A DNA stretch of 64,000 nucleotides from Moraxella catarrhalis (GTDB taxonomy: Bacteria > Pseudomonadota > Gammaproteobacteria > Pseudomonadales > Moraxellaceae): positions 62,001 to 126,000 of the forward strand of contig NZ_LWAH01000012.1 of assembly GCF_001632285.1 (NCBI RefSeq), read 5' to 3'. Of the stretch, positions 1 to 8,961 are shown one piece after another (the first letter of the stretch is position 1; every line of letters begins with the position of its first letter). The position numbers were made by a program, and so were the translations under genes. The notes below the pieces were generated by a model. That model did no database searches, had not been told where the DNA came from, and was given only the letters and a program-made list of their open reading frames with translations.

Positions 1-329
1 CGTTTGTCTTCGGCTTCTTTTGCCAAAGGAGATTGTTCGGTAATGGCTTCATCACGGCGAATGATAAGACTGCGAATGATGGCATCGTTGTATTTGAACA
101 GCTCTTCTAACTGTGCCAATGTCTCATCGTTACACTCAATGTTTAGCAAAACATAGTGTGCTTTGTGGATTTTATTGATTGGATAAGCCAATTGACGGCG
201 ACCCCAATCTTCTAGGCGATGGTTATTACCGCCATTATCTTCTACGATAGAACGGTACTTAGTTACCATGTCGGCAACCTGGTTGCTTTGGTCTGGATGT
301 ACCAGTAGCACCACTTCATAATGTCTCAT
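1..329 (-). CDS. rpsF: 30S ribosomal protein S6 (3' end outside window)
   Basis: Small-subunit ribosomal protein S6. My translation from the ATG at 329 begins [18 protein letters not shown] and contains [16 protein letters not shown] and HYVLLNIE, the conserved S6 core. About 109 codons are visible and the reading frame runs off the left edge, so the acidic C-terminal tail is missing. A GGAGTCCT Shine-Dalgarno sits just upstream of the ATG. In most bacteria rpsR and rplI follow; here they would lie outside the window. A good sigma70 promoter lies about 90 bases upstream. Confidence 0.96.
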   Translation of the reverse strand, partial: MRHYEVVLLVHPDQSNQVADMVTKYRSIVEDNGGNNHRLEDWGRRQLAYPINKIHKAHYVLLNIECNDETLAQLEELFKYNDAIIRSLIIRRDEAITEQSPLAKEAEDK

Positions 330-420
330 AAGGACTCCCTACGGATTAAAACAGCCACCACCTTGTGATGATGGCAAGGAGATGTAAACTTAGATATTAG
401 ATAAAAGTCACAAGGCGTAT

Positions 421-448
421 ATTATACACCAAATTTTAAAACATTCAA
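421..448 (-). promoter_or_regulatory. sigma70-type promoter of rpsF
   Basis: On the minus strand the sequence reads TTGAAT, a 16-base spacer, then a perfect TATAAT. Transcription would start near 414, giving rpsF a leader of about 85 bases. Called by eye from the two boxes and their spacing. Confidence 0.6.
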
Positions 449-571
449 GATAAAAATGCCTAGGTGTGATTTATCTTTTAATCATCATTGCTTATTTGCT
501 TTAACAAAATTGGTATGACGGCTTAGTTTAAACCCAATCAAATCAATATTTTTCATCAGTTGGTCAAATGC

Positions 572-1057
572 TTAGTTTTTGTCCTCAGATTGTGGCAATT
601 GTTGTTTTTGCTTTTGAACTTGTCTTACCCAAGCCTGCTTTTCAGCATTAGCCACAAGCACACCTCGAACCATCTGCCAAGCTGCACCCACCACAAGCAA
701 CGCAGCAAGTATCGCAAAAATCGGTACTGCTGCCCCAAGTGCAGCACTAAAATCTTTCATCAAAATGGCATAAAATACGCCAATCATCGCAGGGGCAATC
801 TCACCGCTATTCCCTGCCGCTTGACCAGGTGTAAACATAACAGCTGCAAGCACTGCTAAACTAATCCCCTTAAAAGGTTGGGGTATCAGACGCATGACAA
901 CAAGCCACAACAGTAACACCAATCCACAGCAGACGACATAAACGATGAACGGCAACTGACTTGCAGGCACACCCTCCGTCAATCGCCCCCAAAAGCCAAA
1001 AAAGCCTGCCAGTGCTTCACCGATTTTCTCAAGCGGTAAATTTTTTAACCAATTCAT
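572..1057 (-). CDS. uncharacterised small membrane protein
   Basis: A 161-residue protein that I do not recognise. It starts with a short amphipathic stretch (MNWLKNLPLEKIGEALAGFF). Hydrophobic segments follow at about residues 36-58, 64-80 and 88-130, the last long enough for two helices. It ends in a charged, glutamine-rich tail (about 135-161), so it looks like an inner-membrane protein with three or four helices and a cytoplasmic tail. No Shine-Dalgarno is obvious before the ATG. It lies between rpsF and the YcgL gene on the same strand, with gaps too large to demonstrate an operon. No function is assigned. Confidence 0.7.
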   Translation of the reverse strand: MNWLKNLPLEKIGEALAGFFGFWGRLTEGVPASQLPFIVYVVCCGLVLLLWLVVMRLIPQPFKGISLAVLAAVMFTPGQAAGNSGEIAPAMIGVFYAILMKDFSAALGAAVPIFAILAALLVVGAAWQMVRGVLVANAEKQAWVRQVQKQKQQLPQSEDKN

Positions 1058-1174
1058 TGATTTTTGACCAAAAATAAAATTGGGTTATTTTAACACTTTT
1101 TTAATCATTCAAGCATAAAAATGTTATTAAAATTAGTTATATTTAAAATTTGATAAAAAATTAAATGATTAAAA

Positions 1175-1495
1175 TTAATCAAATTGTTTATCCTGAGCAT
1201 CTTGGGCTTTGATAGCCGCTTGAGCTGCCAGCATCTCCGATGGCGGTGCTTGCACATAATAGCCTTGTTCGTTAAGTTTGGCTTTAACTTGATGAATGTC
1301 CGCCTGAGCTAATTTTTGCCTTGATGACAAATCTAAATGCATAATAAACTGCCCAAAACCAAGTTTGGTACGCATTGCTGCAGGCAAAACACCCAGCCAA
1401 TCCTTAAGGTTTTCTGTGTCATTTGGATAGTCAGGTCGGGCGATGTATACATACCAACCTTCATTTTTTGGAAATTTATAAACATCACAATGCAT
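1175..1495 (-). CDS. YcgL domain protein
   Basis: A 106-residue protein matching the YcgL family (DUF709), small cytoplasmic proteins of gammaproteobacteria with no firmly established function. Family features visible are the N-terminal MHCDVYKF, then YVYIARPDYP, then FIMHLDLSSRQKLAQAD in the middle and YYVQAPPSEM near the end. The C-terminal 20 residues are alanine- and glutamine-rich and probably disordered. An AAGGAG Shine-Dalgarno sits 6-7 bases before the ATG at 1495, which fixes the start. In many relatives ycgL lies near rnd; rnd is not seen here. Confidence 0.88.
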   Translation of the reverse strand: MHCDVYKFPKNEGWYVYIARPDYPNDTENLKDWLGVLPAAMRTKLGFGQFIMHLDLSSRQKLAQADIHQVKAKLNEQGYYVQAPPSEMLAAQAAIKAQDAQDKQFD

Positions 1496-1670
1496 TCAAA
1501 ACTCCTTAATAAAATGTTAATAAAATTGTTTAAATAATCTTTCTTAAAAATATTGATAATTGGCATTTATTTTGAGCGATTTTGGTTTATTTTACCAATT
1601 ATTTTTAAAAAGCTTAAAATTTCACTTGTAAATTGTAGCATTATTTTTCATAATAAGAAGGTCTGATTTT

Positions 1671-1900
1671 CAGGAGAGTGTATTTTGATGGTCTCAAAAT
1701 ACCACCGAAGGCGTAAACGGCATTGCTCTTAGCACTGCATTCCCCATAATCGCTCAGGTAAATGGACTGAAAATTCTCGGTAGGGAAACTTACCAACACA
1801 ATCTGGAGAATGGTAAATTACCTACCGAAGGGAAGAAAATGATGATAAAATCAAACCTAGCATCATCATTGAAAATCTCAGGTCAAAGGACAGATGGGGT
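1671..1900 (+). promoter_or_regulatory. tandem glycine riboswitch upstream of gcvT
   Basis: Two glycine-aptamer signatures follow each other. Aptamer 1 runs from GGAGAG at 1673 through ACCGAAGGCGTAAACGG (about 1713-1730) to CTCAGGTAAATGGAC near 1752-1767. Aptamer 2 runs from TCTGGAGAATGG at about 1802 through ACCGAAGGG near 1823-1831 to AATCTCAGGTCAAAGGACAG near 1874-1893. These match the glycine-riboswitch consensus blocks, and the position before gcvT is the classic one. Glycine binding is expected to switch on the cleavage system. No clear intrinsic terminator lies between aptamer 2 and the gcvT ATG at 2021, so the switch may act on translation or in another way. Aptamer boundaries are approximate. 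Confidence 0.93.
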
Positions 1901-2020
1901 GCTAATTTTGGTATTATTTTTTAATGTTATTTTTTAAGATAAGTTTTCTAAGATAAGCTTTATGATGATGTCTTAAAAATAACACCCTAATTTTGCACTC
2001 ATCACTCTAAGGAATGAACC

Positions 2021-3121
2021 ATGACCGCTCCACAACGCACCCCTTTATTTGATGCTCACACCGAACACAATGGCAAACTTGTTGATTTTGGCGGTTGGGA
2101 GTTGCCTGTCAATTATGGCTCACAAATTGATGAACACCATGCCGTGCGGACAGATGCAGGCATGTTTGATGTCTCGCACATGCTGGTTACCGACATCAGC
2201 GGTGATAATGCCAAAGCCTTTTTACAAAAGCTACTTGCTAACGATGTTGCCAAATTAGGCTTTGTCGGTAAGGCTTTATATTCTGCCATGCTAAACGATG
2301 ATGGCGGCGTCATCGATGACCTTATCGTCTATCGCATGAACGAAGATGAGAGTGCTTATCGCATCATCTCAAACGGCGCAACCCGTGAAAAAGACTCTGC
2401 ACACTTTGCCAAAGTTGGTGGGGCATTTGGTGTCACTTTGACCCCACGCCATGATGTTGCCATGCTTGCCATACAAGGGCCAAGTGCCATCACCAAACTC
2501 CTTGCCGTCAAGCCTGAATGGACAGACAAAGTCAATGCCCTAAAACCCTTTGTTGGTGTGGATTTGGGTGATGATTGGTTTGCCGCTTATACAGGCTACA
2601 CAGGTGAAGATGGCGTTGAGGTGGTCATGCCAGCAGATGAAGCGACTGGGTTTTTCGATGAACTCATCAAAGCAGGTGTCGCCCCATGTGGACTTGGTGC
2701 CAGAGACACCTTGCGTATGGAAGCTGGCATGAATCTATACGGTAACGACATGACAGATGATGTCAGCCCCCTAGAAGCAGGCATGGCGTGGACGGTTGAT
2801 TTAAAAAATGAAAACCGTGATTTTATTGGTAAATCCGCCCTTATCGCCCTAAAAAATGACGGCGTCAAAATGCGTCAAGTTGGGTTATTGCTTGCCAAAG
2901 GCGGTGTACTTCGTGCTGGCATGGAAGTGATTACCGAAGATGGGTTTGGCATCACCACCAGCGGGGTATTCTCCCCAACTCTAAACCAATCTATCGCCAT
3001 CGCTCGTGCGCCTGCCAGCTTTACAGGTGAGCATGCCAAAGTTATCATGCGTGGCAAAGAGATGGATGTGCGTGTACTCAAATTACCATTTGTCAGACAT
3101 GGCAAAAAGCAATTTGATTGA
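2021..3121 (+). CDS. gcvT: aminomethyltransferase (glycine cleavage T protein)
   Basis: The T protein takes the aminomethyl group from lipoyl-H protein, gives methylene-tetrahydrofolate and releases ammonia. At 366 residues it has the usual length. The start [19 protein letters not shown] and [11 protein letters not shown] are typical. The folate-pocket segment [14 protein letters not shown] carries the expected acidic pair (D99/D100), and [18 protein letters not shown] comes later. AAGGAATGAACC precedes the ATG. It is the first gene after the glycine riboswitch, so glycine should control it. It is followed by a hairpin terminator and then a tiny lipoprotein gene before gcvH. Confidence 0.97.
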   Translation: MTAPQRTPLFDAHTEHNGKLVDFGGWELPVNYGSQIDEHHAVRTDAGMFDVSHMLVTDISGDNAKAFLQKLLANDVAKLGFVGKALYSAMLNDDGGVIDDLIVYRMNEDESAYRIISNGATREKDSAHFAKVGGAFGVTLTPRHDVAMLAIQGPSAITKLLAVKPEWTDKVNALKPFVGVDLGDDWFAAYTGYTGEDGVEVVMPADEATGFFDELIKAGVAPCGLGARDTLRMEAGMNLYGNDMTDDVSPLEAGMAWTVDLKNENRDFIGKSALIALKNDGVKMRQVGLLLAKGGVLRAGMEVITEDGFGITTSGVFSPTLNQSIAIARAPASFTGEHAKVIMRGKEMDVRVLKLPFVRHGKKQFD

Positions 3122-3140
3122 TTGTACACCAAAAAACTGA

Positions 3141-3170
3141 CCAAAAGCATCAAAGGTGCTTTTGGGTCTT
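3141..3170 (+). terminator. hairpin terminator after gcvT
   Basis: CCAAAAGCA at 3141-3149 pairs with TGCTTTTGG at 3157-3165, followed by a short T-rich run. It may be leaky, because gcvH lies downstream on the same strand without an obvious strong promoter. Confidence 0.55.
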
Positions 3171-3218
3171 TATGTTCGTTTTATTATGTTTAAAAATTGA
3201 TTTAGGAATTGAAATCAT

Positions 3219-3338
3219 ATGAAATACCTATGTGCAGGTTTGGTTATTTTATTATTGGTAGGCTGTGATGCCAAAGACAGATGTTTAGATGATGGCGGTC
3301 GTTATGATGAAGCAAGCAAACAATGCGTCTATGAATAG
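3219..3338 (+). CDS. 39-residue predicted lipoprotein between gcvT and gcvH
   Basis: A very short open frame on the coding strand of the gcv cluster. It begins MKYLCAGLVILLLVGCDAKD, a complete lipoprotein signal peptide with lipobox LVGC, and continues with a mature part of only about 24 residues. This holds two cysteines in the pattern C-LDDGGRYDEASKQ-C, which could form a disulphide. AGGAATTG lies 8-14 bases before the ATG. The CxDxGG...C arrangement resembles small cell-envelope proteins seen in other gammaproteobacteria, but I cannot name a family. The signal sequence, paired cysteines and operon position argue that it is real rather than chance. Confidence 0.65.
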   Translation: MKYLCAGLVILLLVGCDAKDRCLDDGGRYDEASKQCVYE

Positions 3339-3424
3339 CTTGACAATCCTTGTACGCCGCTTTTAAGCACACCCTTTTAACCCATTAACCCCCATTTAAT
3401 TCACCAAACTCACAGGAGAGACCC

Positions 3425-3805
3425 ATGAGTAATATCCCCGCTGATTTAAAATATGTTGCCAGCCACGAATGGCTAAAACTTGAAGATGACGGTATCATCA
3501 CCGTTGGTATCACAGACCACGCCCAAGATTTGCTGGGTGATGTGGTATTTGTTGAGTTGCCAGAAGTCGGTCGCACCGTCTCTGCTGATGAAGAGATTGC
3601 CGTGGTGGAGTCAGTCAAAGCGGCCAGCGATGTCTATGCACCAATCGCTGGCGAAATCGTTGAGATTAACGATGAGCTGGTAGACAGTCCAGAGCTTGCC
3701 AACGAAGACCCTTATGGCAAAGCATGGTTCTTTAAAATCAAGCCTGCCAATGTGGCCGATTATGATGACCTACTTAGTGCCGAAGAGTACCAGAGTGCTT
3801 TGTAA
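3425..3805 (+). CDS. gcvH: glycine cleavage system H protein
   Basis: Lipoyl carrier of the glycine cleavage complex, shuttling the aminomethyl group between P and T proteins. It has 126 residues, the normal size. The lipoylation site is K65 in the segment [20 protein letters not shown]-terminal [14 protein letters not shown] and C-terminal [12 protein letters not shown] are also family hallmarks. A strong ACAGGAGAG Shine-Dalgarno lies before the ATG. It sits between the small lipoprotein gene and gcvP, with a hairpin just downstream. Confidence 0.97.
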   Translation: MSNIPADLKYVASHEWLKLEDDGIITVGITDHAQDLLGDVVFVELPEVGRTVSADEEIAVVESVKAASDVYAPIAGEIVEINDELVDSPELANEDPYGKAWFFKIKPANVADYDDLLSAEEYQSAL

Positions 3806-3840
3806 GCTGTTTAAATCATTAAACTGTTCAAATCATCAAG

Positions 3841-3866
3841 CAAGGGTAAAAATTTGCCCTTGTTTA
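3841..3866 (+). terminator. hairpin terminator after gcvH
   Basis: CAAGGG (3841-3846) and CCCTTG (3857-3862) form a stem, with AAA/TTT able to extend it, followed by TTTAAATT. It would separate gcvH from gcvP unless read through. Confidence 0.5.
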
Positions 3867-3964
3867 AATTGTTTAAATTGATTAGCCATTGGCAAATTTG
3901 ATTTTACCTCATGCCCCATTGACATATTTGCATCATGCCTTATTGGCAATTAAATGGGCAAATA

Positions 3965-3981
3965 ATTGATAAAATATCAAT
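3965..3981. promoter_or_regulatory. perfect inverted repeat upstream of gcvP
   Basis: ATTGATA, three A bases, TATCAAT: a 7+3+7 dyad about 70 bases before the gcvP start. It looks like an operator for a dimeric regulator. It resembles an FNR/ANR site (TTGAT-N4-ATCAA) but the spacer is five bases, one too many, so I do not call it that. Confidence 0.4.
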
Positions 3982-4051
3982 CATCCATCAATGGTTAATC
4001 AATTTAAACACCCATTGACTAACTTTTAAAGCCCAGCACAAGGAAAACTTT

Positions 4052-6904
4052 ATGTCATTTAATGATTTTTCAGAATTATTCTATGAAAATGCTTTTGTTC
4101 ATCGTCATCTTGGTAAAGATGCCAATGAACAACAAGCCTTATTACAAACCGTTGGTTTTGATGATTTGGACAGTTTTGTTGATGCTGTCGTTCCCAAAGC
4201 CGTTCGTCTGAATAAAGATTTGGATTTACCAGAGGCCATGAGTGAGCATAACGCCTTGGCAAAACTGCGTGCCATGGCAGATAATATTACCGTTGCCAAA
4301 AGCTATATCGGTCAAGGTTACTCACCCACTCGCCTGCCTGCGGTCATCCAACGAAATGTGCTAGAAAACCCCGGTTGGTATACCGCCTATACGCCCTATC
4401 AAGCTGAGATTGCCCAAGGTCGGCTTGAAGCTTTACTTAATTTCCAACAAGTTTGTATTGACCTAACTGGCATGGATTTGGCAGGGGCAAGCCTGCTGGA
4501 TGAAGCAACCGCCGCCGCTGAGGCGATGGCGATGGCTAGGCGTGTGAGTAAATCAAAATCCAACGCCTTTTTTGTGGATGAGCGTACCTACCCACAGACC
4601 CTTGATGTCATTCATACTCGTGCCAAATATTTTGGCTTTGAAATTGTGATAGGTGATTTTGATGTTGCCAAAAATGGTGAGTTTTTTGGGGCATTTTTCC
4701 AGTATGTCGGTAAAGATGGCGATGTGGTGGATTTGACCGATGTCATCACCGCTGTTAAAGACAACGGAGCTTATGCCATCGTTGCCAGCGATATCATGAG
4801 CCTTGTGCTTTTAAAATCCCCTGCTGATATGGGAGCTGATATTGCTTTGGGAAGCACACAGCGTTTTGGCATTCCGATGGGTTTTGGTGGGCCACATGCT
4901 GCCTATTTTGCCTTTAAAGACAAAGACAAACGCTCGGCACCTGGTCGCATCATTGGCGTATCAAAAGACGCCCAAGGTAATACCGCCCTACGCATGGCAC
5001 TACAAACCCGTGAACAACATATCCGCCGTGAAAAGGCCAATTCAAACATTTGCACAAGTCAAGTGCTCCTTGCCAATCTGGCAGGCATGTACGCCGTCTA
5101 TCACGGGGCGGCAGGGCTAAAACGCATTGCCACACGCATTCACGCCCTAGCGGTCGCCTTTGCCAAAGCGGTCAAATCATCAGAGCTGGCAGTGCGTCAT
5201 GATGTGTTTTTTGATACCGTACTGGTTGAATGTGGAGGGCAGGCACAAGCGATTTTTAAGACCGCCAAAGACAAAGGCTACAACTTATGGCAGCATGACA
5301 ATGGCGGTATTTCTGTATCATTTCATGAACTTACCGATGAAGCAGAGTTTGATGAACTGTGTCAAATCTTTGGAGTCAAAGGCAGCCTTGATGCCCTCCA
5401 GATCCAATTGGGCGATTTATTAAGACAAGATGACATTTTAACCCATCCTGTGTTTAACAGTCATCACACCGAACACCAAATGCTACGCTACCTAAAATCC
5501 TTAGAGGATAAGGATTTGGCGATGAACCGTTCAATGATTTCATTGGGTTCTTGCACCATGAAATTAAACGCCACCAGTGAGATGTTGCCCATCACCTGGG
5601 ATGAATTTTCACATGTGCACCCATTTGCACCCAGCGAAGACACCAAAGGCTACATTCAGATGATTGAGAGCCTACAAGCCCAGCTAAAAGCCATTACAGG
5701 CTTTGATGAAATCAGCATGCAGCCCAATTCAGGGGCATCTGGTGAATATGCAGGCTTGCTCGCCATTCGTCGCTATCATGAAAGTATGGGTCAAGATGAG
5801 CGTAATGTCTGCCTAATCCCCCGCTCCGCACACGGCACCAATCCAGCAACTGCTCAGATGATGGGCATGAAAGTTGTGGTCGTTGCAACCGATGATAATG
5901 GTAATGTGGACATTGATGACCTAAAAGCCAAATGTGATGAACATGGCGATAAACTGGGTGCTTTGATGATTACTTATCCATCAACGCATGGGGTTTTTGA
6001 AGAGGGCATTCGTGATATTTGTGATATGATTCACGCTCACGGTGGACAGGTGTATATGGACGGTGCTAACATGAATGCACAAGTTGGTATCATGCAGCCA
6101 GCTGATGTCGGGGCAGATGTACTACACATGAATTTACACAAAACTTTTTGCATCCCACATGGTGGTGGTGGGCCTGGTATGGGGCCAATTGGTCTAAAAT
6201 CACACTTAGCACCTTTTATCTCAAACCATCGTGTTGTGCCTGTGTTTAATGCCCAGTCTGACTGTTCGGCAGTTTCAGCCGCTCCTTATGGTTCAGCAAA
6301 TATCCTGCCAATTTCATGGATGTATATCACCATGATGGGTCGTGATGGTCTTTTATCAGCCACCAAACAAGCACTGCTTAACGCCAATTATATCGCAACT
6401 AAGCTAAGCGAAGATTATCCTGTTTTATATACTGGTAAAAATGGGCGTGTGGCTCATGAATGTATCATTGACATTCGCCCATTAAAAGCACAAACAGGCA
6501 TCTCTGAAACTGACATTGCCAAGCGTTTGATGGATTATGGCTTTCATGCACCAACCATGTCATTTCCTGTGGCAGGCACGCTCATGATTGAACCAACAGA
6601 ATCTGAAAGCAAAGCAGAGATTGACCGCCTCATCAGTGCCTTAAAGCAAATCAAACAAGAGGCCTTAAAGGTGCAAACAGGCGAAGATGGTTGGACACCA
6701 GATGACAATCCACTTGTCAATGCCCCACACACCGCCTTTGTTATAACAGGCGAATGGACGCATCCGTATAGCCGTGAAGAAGCTGCCTTCCCATTGCCTT
6801 ATATCAAGGCACATAAGTTCTGGCCTTCGGTGGGTCGGGTGGATGATGTTTATGGCGATAAAAATCTGATTTGTGCTTGCCCGAGCATTGAAAATTACGA
6901 ATGA
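4052..6904 (+). CDS. gcvP: glycine dehydrogenase (decarboxylating), P protein
   Basis: PLP enzyme that decarboxylates glycine and passes the aminomethyl group to GcvH. At 950 residues it is the fused homodimeric type with an N- and a C-terminal PLP-fold half. The PLP lysine is about K697 in [16 protein letters not shown]. Other landmarks are FVHRHLGKD at the N-terminus, [26 protein letters not shown] and [32 protein letters not shown] precedes the ATG. A 246-base gap with its own dyad separates it from gcvH, so it may be transcribed partly from its own promoter as well as from the riboswitch transcript. Confidence 0.97.
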   Translation: MSFNDFSELFYENAFVHRHLGKDANEQQALLQTVGFDDLDSFVDAVVPKAVRLNKDLDLPEAMSEHNALAKLRAMADNITVAKSYIGQGYSPTRLPAVIQRNVLENPGWYTAYTPYQAEIAQGRLEALLNFQQVCIDLTGMDLAGASLLDEATAAAEAMAMARRVSKSKSNAFFVDERTYPQTLDVIHTRAKYFGFEIVIGDFDVAKNGEFFGAFFQYVGKDGDVVDLTDVITAVKDNGAYAIVASDIMSLVLLKSPADMGADIALGSTQRFGIPMGFGGPHAAYFAFKDKDKRSAPGRIIGVSKDAQGNTALRMALQTREQHIRREKANSNICTSQVLLANLAGMYAVYHGAAGLKRIATRIHALAVAFAKAVKSSELAVRHDVFFDTVLVECGGQAQAIFKTAKDKGYNLWQHDNGGISVSFHELTDEAEFDELCQIFGVKGSLDALQIQLGDLLRQDDILTHPVFNSHHTEHQMLRYLKSLEDKDLAMNRSMISLGSCTMKLNATSEMLPITWDEFSHVHPFAPSEDTKGYIQMIESLQAQLKAITGFDEISMQPNSGASGEYAGLLAIRRYHESMGQDERNVCLIPRSAHGTNPATAQMMGMKVVVVATDDNGNVDIDDLKAKCDEHGDKLGALMITYPSTHGVFEEGIRDICDMIHAHGGQVYMDGANMNAQVGIMQPADVGADVLHMNLHKTFCIPHGGGGPGMGPIGLKSHLAPFISNHRVVPVFNAQSDCSAVSAAPYGSANILPISWMYITMMGRDGLLSATKQALLNANYIATKLSEDYPVLYTGKNGRVAHECIIDIRPLKAQTGISETDIAKRLMDYGFHAPTMSFPVAGTLMIEPTESESKAEIDRLISALKQIKQEALKVQTGEDGWTPDDNPLVNAPHTAFVITGEWTHPYSREEAAFPLPYIKAHKFWPSVGRVDDVYGDKNLICACPSIENYE

Positions 6905-6938
6905 TACTTTAATGCCCAAATAGTACTTTAAGTACCAA

Positions 6939-6985
6939 AAAATCCGCTCAGCAAAGTTTCAACAAAGTTGGGCGGATTTTATTTA
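6939..6985 (+). terminator. terminator after gcvP
   Basis: A 12-pair stem, AAAATCCGCTCA at 6939-6950 with TGGGCGGATTTT at 6969-6980, followed by ATTTATCC. It closes the gcv cluster. Confidence 0.75.
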
Positions 6986-7197
6986 TCCAATCTTTTTTTA
7001 TCTTCTTATCAATCAAGCTGATGATGAATATTCGCTTAATTTAAAACTTAGTAATAAATATGATTTTATCAAGATAGAATCATACAATTTTCTTTACATT
7101 CTGGTAATTTTTCGTTATTTTATACCTAATTGTTGCAAACACCGCCTGCCCAAAATTTTTCTGGGTGGCTCAAACTCCATTTGTTGGATAATTGATT

Positions 7198-8784
7198 ATG
7201 TTATGGTTCTTTTTTTGTGTAACCATTTTATTGGTTGGCTACTTTATTTATGGCAAAGTCATCGAAAAAATTTTCGTCATCAATCCTAATAAAAACACAC
7301 CAGCCTATACGATGGCAGATGGTGTGGATTATGTACCTATGTCTAAGGGTAAGATTTGGCTCATTCAGCTTTTAAATATCGCTGGCACAGGCCCAATTTT
7401 TGGACCAATTTTGGGGGCATTGTATGGACCTGTCGCCATGCTCTGGATTGTCATTGGTTGTATATTTGCTGGGGCGGTACATGATTATATGTGCGGTATG
7501 CTATCGGTGCGTAATAGTGGCGCAAGTATGCCCTACTTAACTGGCAAATATTTAGGTATCATTCCTAAGCATTTTATCAACCTGCTTGCTGTTGTATTGC
7601 TTGTTTTGGTTGGTGTGGTATTTGTTGCAAGCCCAGCACAACTGCTTAGCTCTATCACAATAGATATATTTGGTACTGCCGCTACAGGTACAATTTCTGT
7701 GGATAATGCTGAAAGTATGGCTGCCGTTACTGGCACATCAAGCAATACCGTCTTTGGTATGACCAAAGAAACCATTATCGTTGTTTGGACAGCCATTATT
7801 TTTATTTATTATATTATCGCCACCTTATTACCCATTGATAAAATCATCGGACGCGTCTATCCTATTTTTGGTGGGCTTTTATTATTCATGTCGCTTGGCA
7901 TGACTTATGGCTTGGTTATGAATGAGCTTGGTAGTACTCAAAGCTATTTTTATAGCAGTATGGGCGGTTTGTCATTTGATGCTTTTTTTCAAAACTTACA
8001 ACCTAAGGGTGATTTACCCATTTGGCCGCTGCTATTTTTGACCATCACCTGTGGTGCATTATCAGGATTTCATGCCACACAAACGCCATTGATGGCTCGC
8101 TGTGCGATGAATGAATCTGAAGGTCGATTTATTTTTTATGGTGCGATGATTGCTGAAGGTATTATCGCATTGATTTGGTGTACGGTTGGTTTATCTTTTT
8201 ATCCTGATTTGGTCAGTTTACAAGAAGCCATTAGTGTCGGTTCGCCATCAAAAGTTGTTTACGACAGCTCAATTGCTTATCTTGGTGCTATCGGTGGCGT
8301 GTTCGCTGTGCTTGGTGTGGTGATTTTACCCATCACCTCAGGCGACACTTCTTTTCGTGCTGCTCGCTTAATCATTGCTGAATTTTTAAATGTTGAGCAA
8401 CGCACACTCTTAAAACGACTTGGGATTGCCATACCGCTATTTGTGATTGGTTTTATTATCTCAAAAGTTGATTTCCAAATTTTATGGCGTTATTTTAGTT
8501 GGGCAAATCAGTCTGTTGCTGTGGTCATGTTGTGGACAGCGGCAGGTTATTTATACCGCTATCGCAAACTGCACTGGGTTTGTACCATTCCTGCCATCTT
8601 TATGAGTGCTGCATGTTATACTTTCTTGGCTTATAATAAGATCGGTTTTGGGCTAGATTACCAGCTATCGGTATATATCGGTTTTGGCTTAACCATCTTA
8701 ACAACAGCCGCATTTTTCTTATTTGTTAAGCGTGAGCGTGTGGCTGGTGACCCAGATGCTTTGGTGTTTGAACCCAAAGTTTAG
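7198..8784 (+). CDS. CstA-family carbon-starvation / pyruvate-peptide transporter
   Basis: Polytopic inner-membrane carrier of the CstA family, whose studied members (CstA, BtsT) take up pyruvate or peptides. Family blocks visible are the first helix and GYFIYGKVIEKIF, the signature LLNIAGTGPIFGPILGALYGP, VHDYMCGMLSVRNSGASMP, GFHATQTPLMARC and GDTSFRAARLIIAE. About 528 residues; E. coli CstA is longer (about 700), so this is the shorter subtype. An in-frame TTG lies two codons upstream, but ATG at 7198 with GGATA about 10 bases before it is the better start. It is a single gene flanked by terminators. Substrate is not predictable from sequence. Confidence 0.9.
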   Translation: MLWFFFCVTILLVGYFIYGKVIEKIFVINPNKNTPAYTMADGVDYVPMSKGKIWLIQLLNIAGTGPIFGPILGALYGPVAMLWIVIGCIFAGAVHDYMCGMLSVRNSGASMPYLTGKYLGIIPKHFINLLAVVLLVLVGVVFVASPAQLLSSITIDIFGTAATGTISVDNAESMAAVTGTSSNTVFGMTKETIIVVWTAIIFIYYIIATLLPIDKIIGRVYPIFGGLLLFMSLGMTYGLVMNELGSTQSYFYSSMGGLSFDAFFQNLQPKGDLPIWPLLFLTITCGALSGFHATQTPLMARCAMNESEGRFIFYGAMIAEGIIALIWCTVGLSFYPDLVSLQEAISVGSPSKVVYDSSIAYLGAIGGVFAVLGVVILPITSGDTSFRAARLIIAEFLNVEQRTLLKRLGIAIPLFVIGFIISKVDFQILWRYFSWANQSVAVVMLWTAAGYLYRYRKLHWVCTIPAIFMSAACYTFLAYNKIGFGLDYQLSVYIGFGLTILTTAAFFLFVKRERVAGDPDALVFEPKV

Positions 8785-8814
8785 GCTGGCAGTCAGTCTT
8801 AATGGATTTATATT

Positions 8815-8844
8815 AAAAAACCTTTGGTTGCCCAAAGGTTTTTT
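8815..8844 (+). terminator. terminator after the CstA-family gene
   Basis: AAAAAACCTTTGG (8815-8827) pairs with CCAAAGGTTTTTT (8832-8844), with a four-base loop: a textbook intrinsic terminator. Confidence 0.85.
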
Positions 8845-8892
8845 AGCGAAAGCTGATTTTTAAATGATCAAATATATCAATTTTCATCCATC

Positions 8893-8930
8893 ATAAAACC
8901 ACCCAAAATTACTATTTTGGGTGGTTTTAT
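8893..8930. terminator. bidirectional hairpin between convergent genes
   Basis: ATAAAACCACCCAAAAT and ATTTTGGGTGGTTTTAT form an almost perfect 17-base stem with A and T runs on both sides. It can serve the CstA-family gene from the left and the receptor pseudogene from the right. Confidence 0.8.
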
Positions 8931-8961
8931 GATTTACTCATTTAATCAACGCTTTGGCTTA

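Noticed and set aside
560..859. Plus-strand open frame opposite the 161-residue membrane protein
   Set aside because: No ribosome site; composition is the mirror of the opposing gene, which has clear membrane segments.
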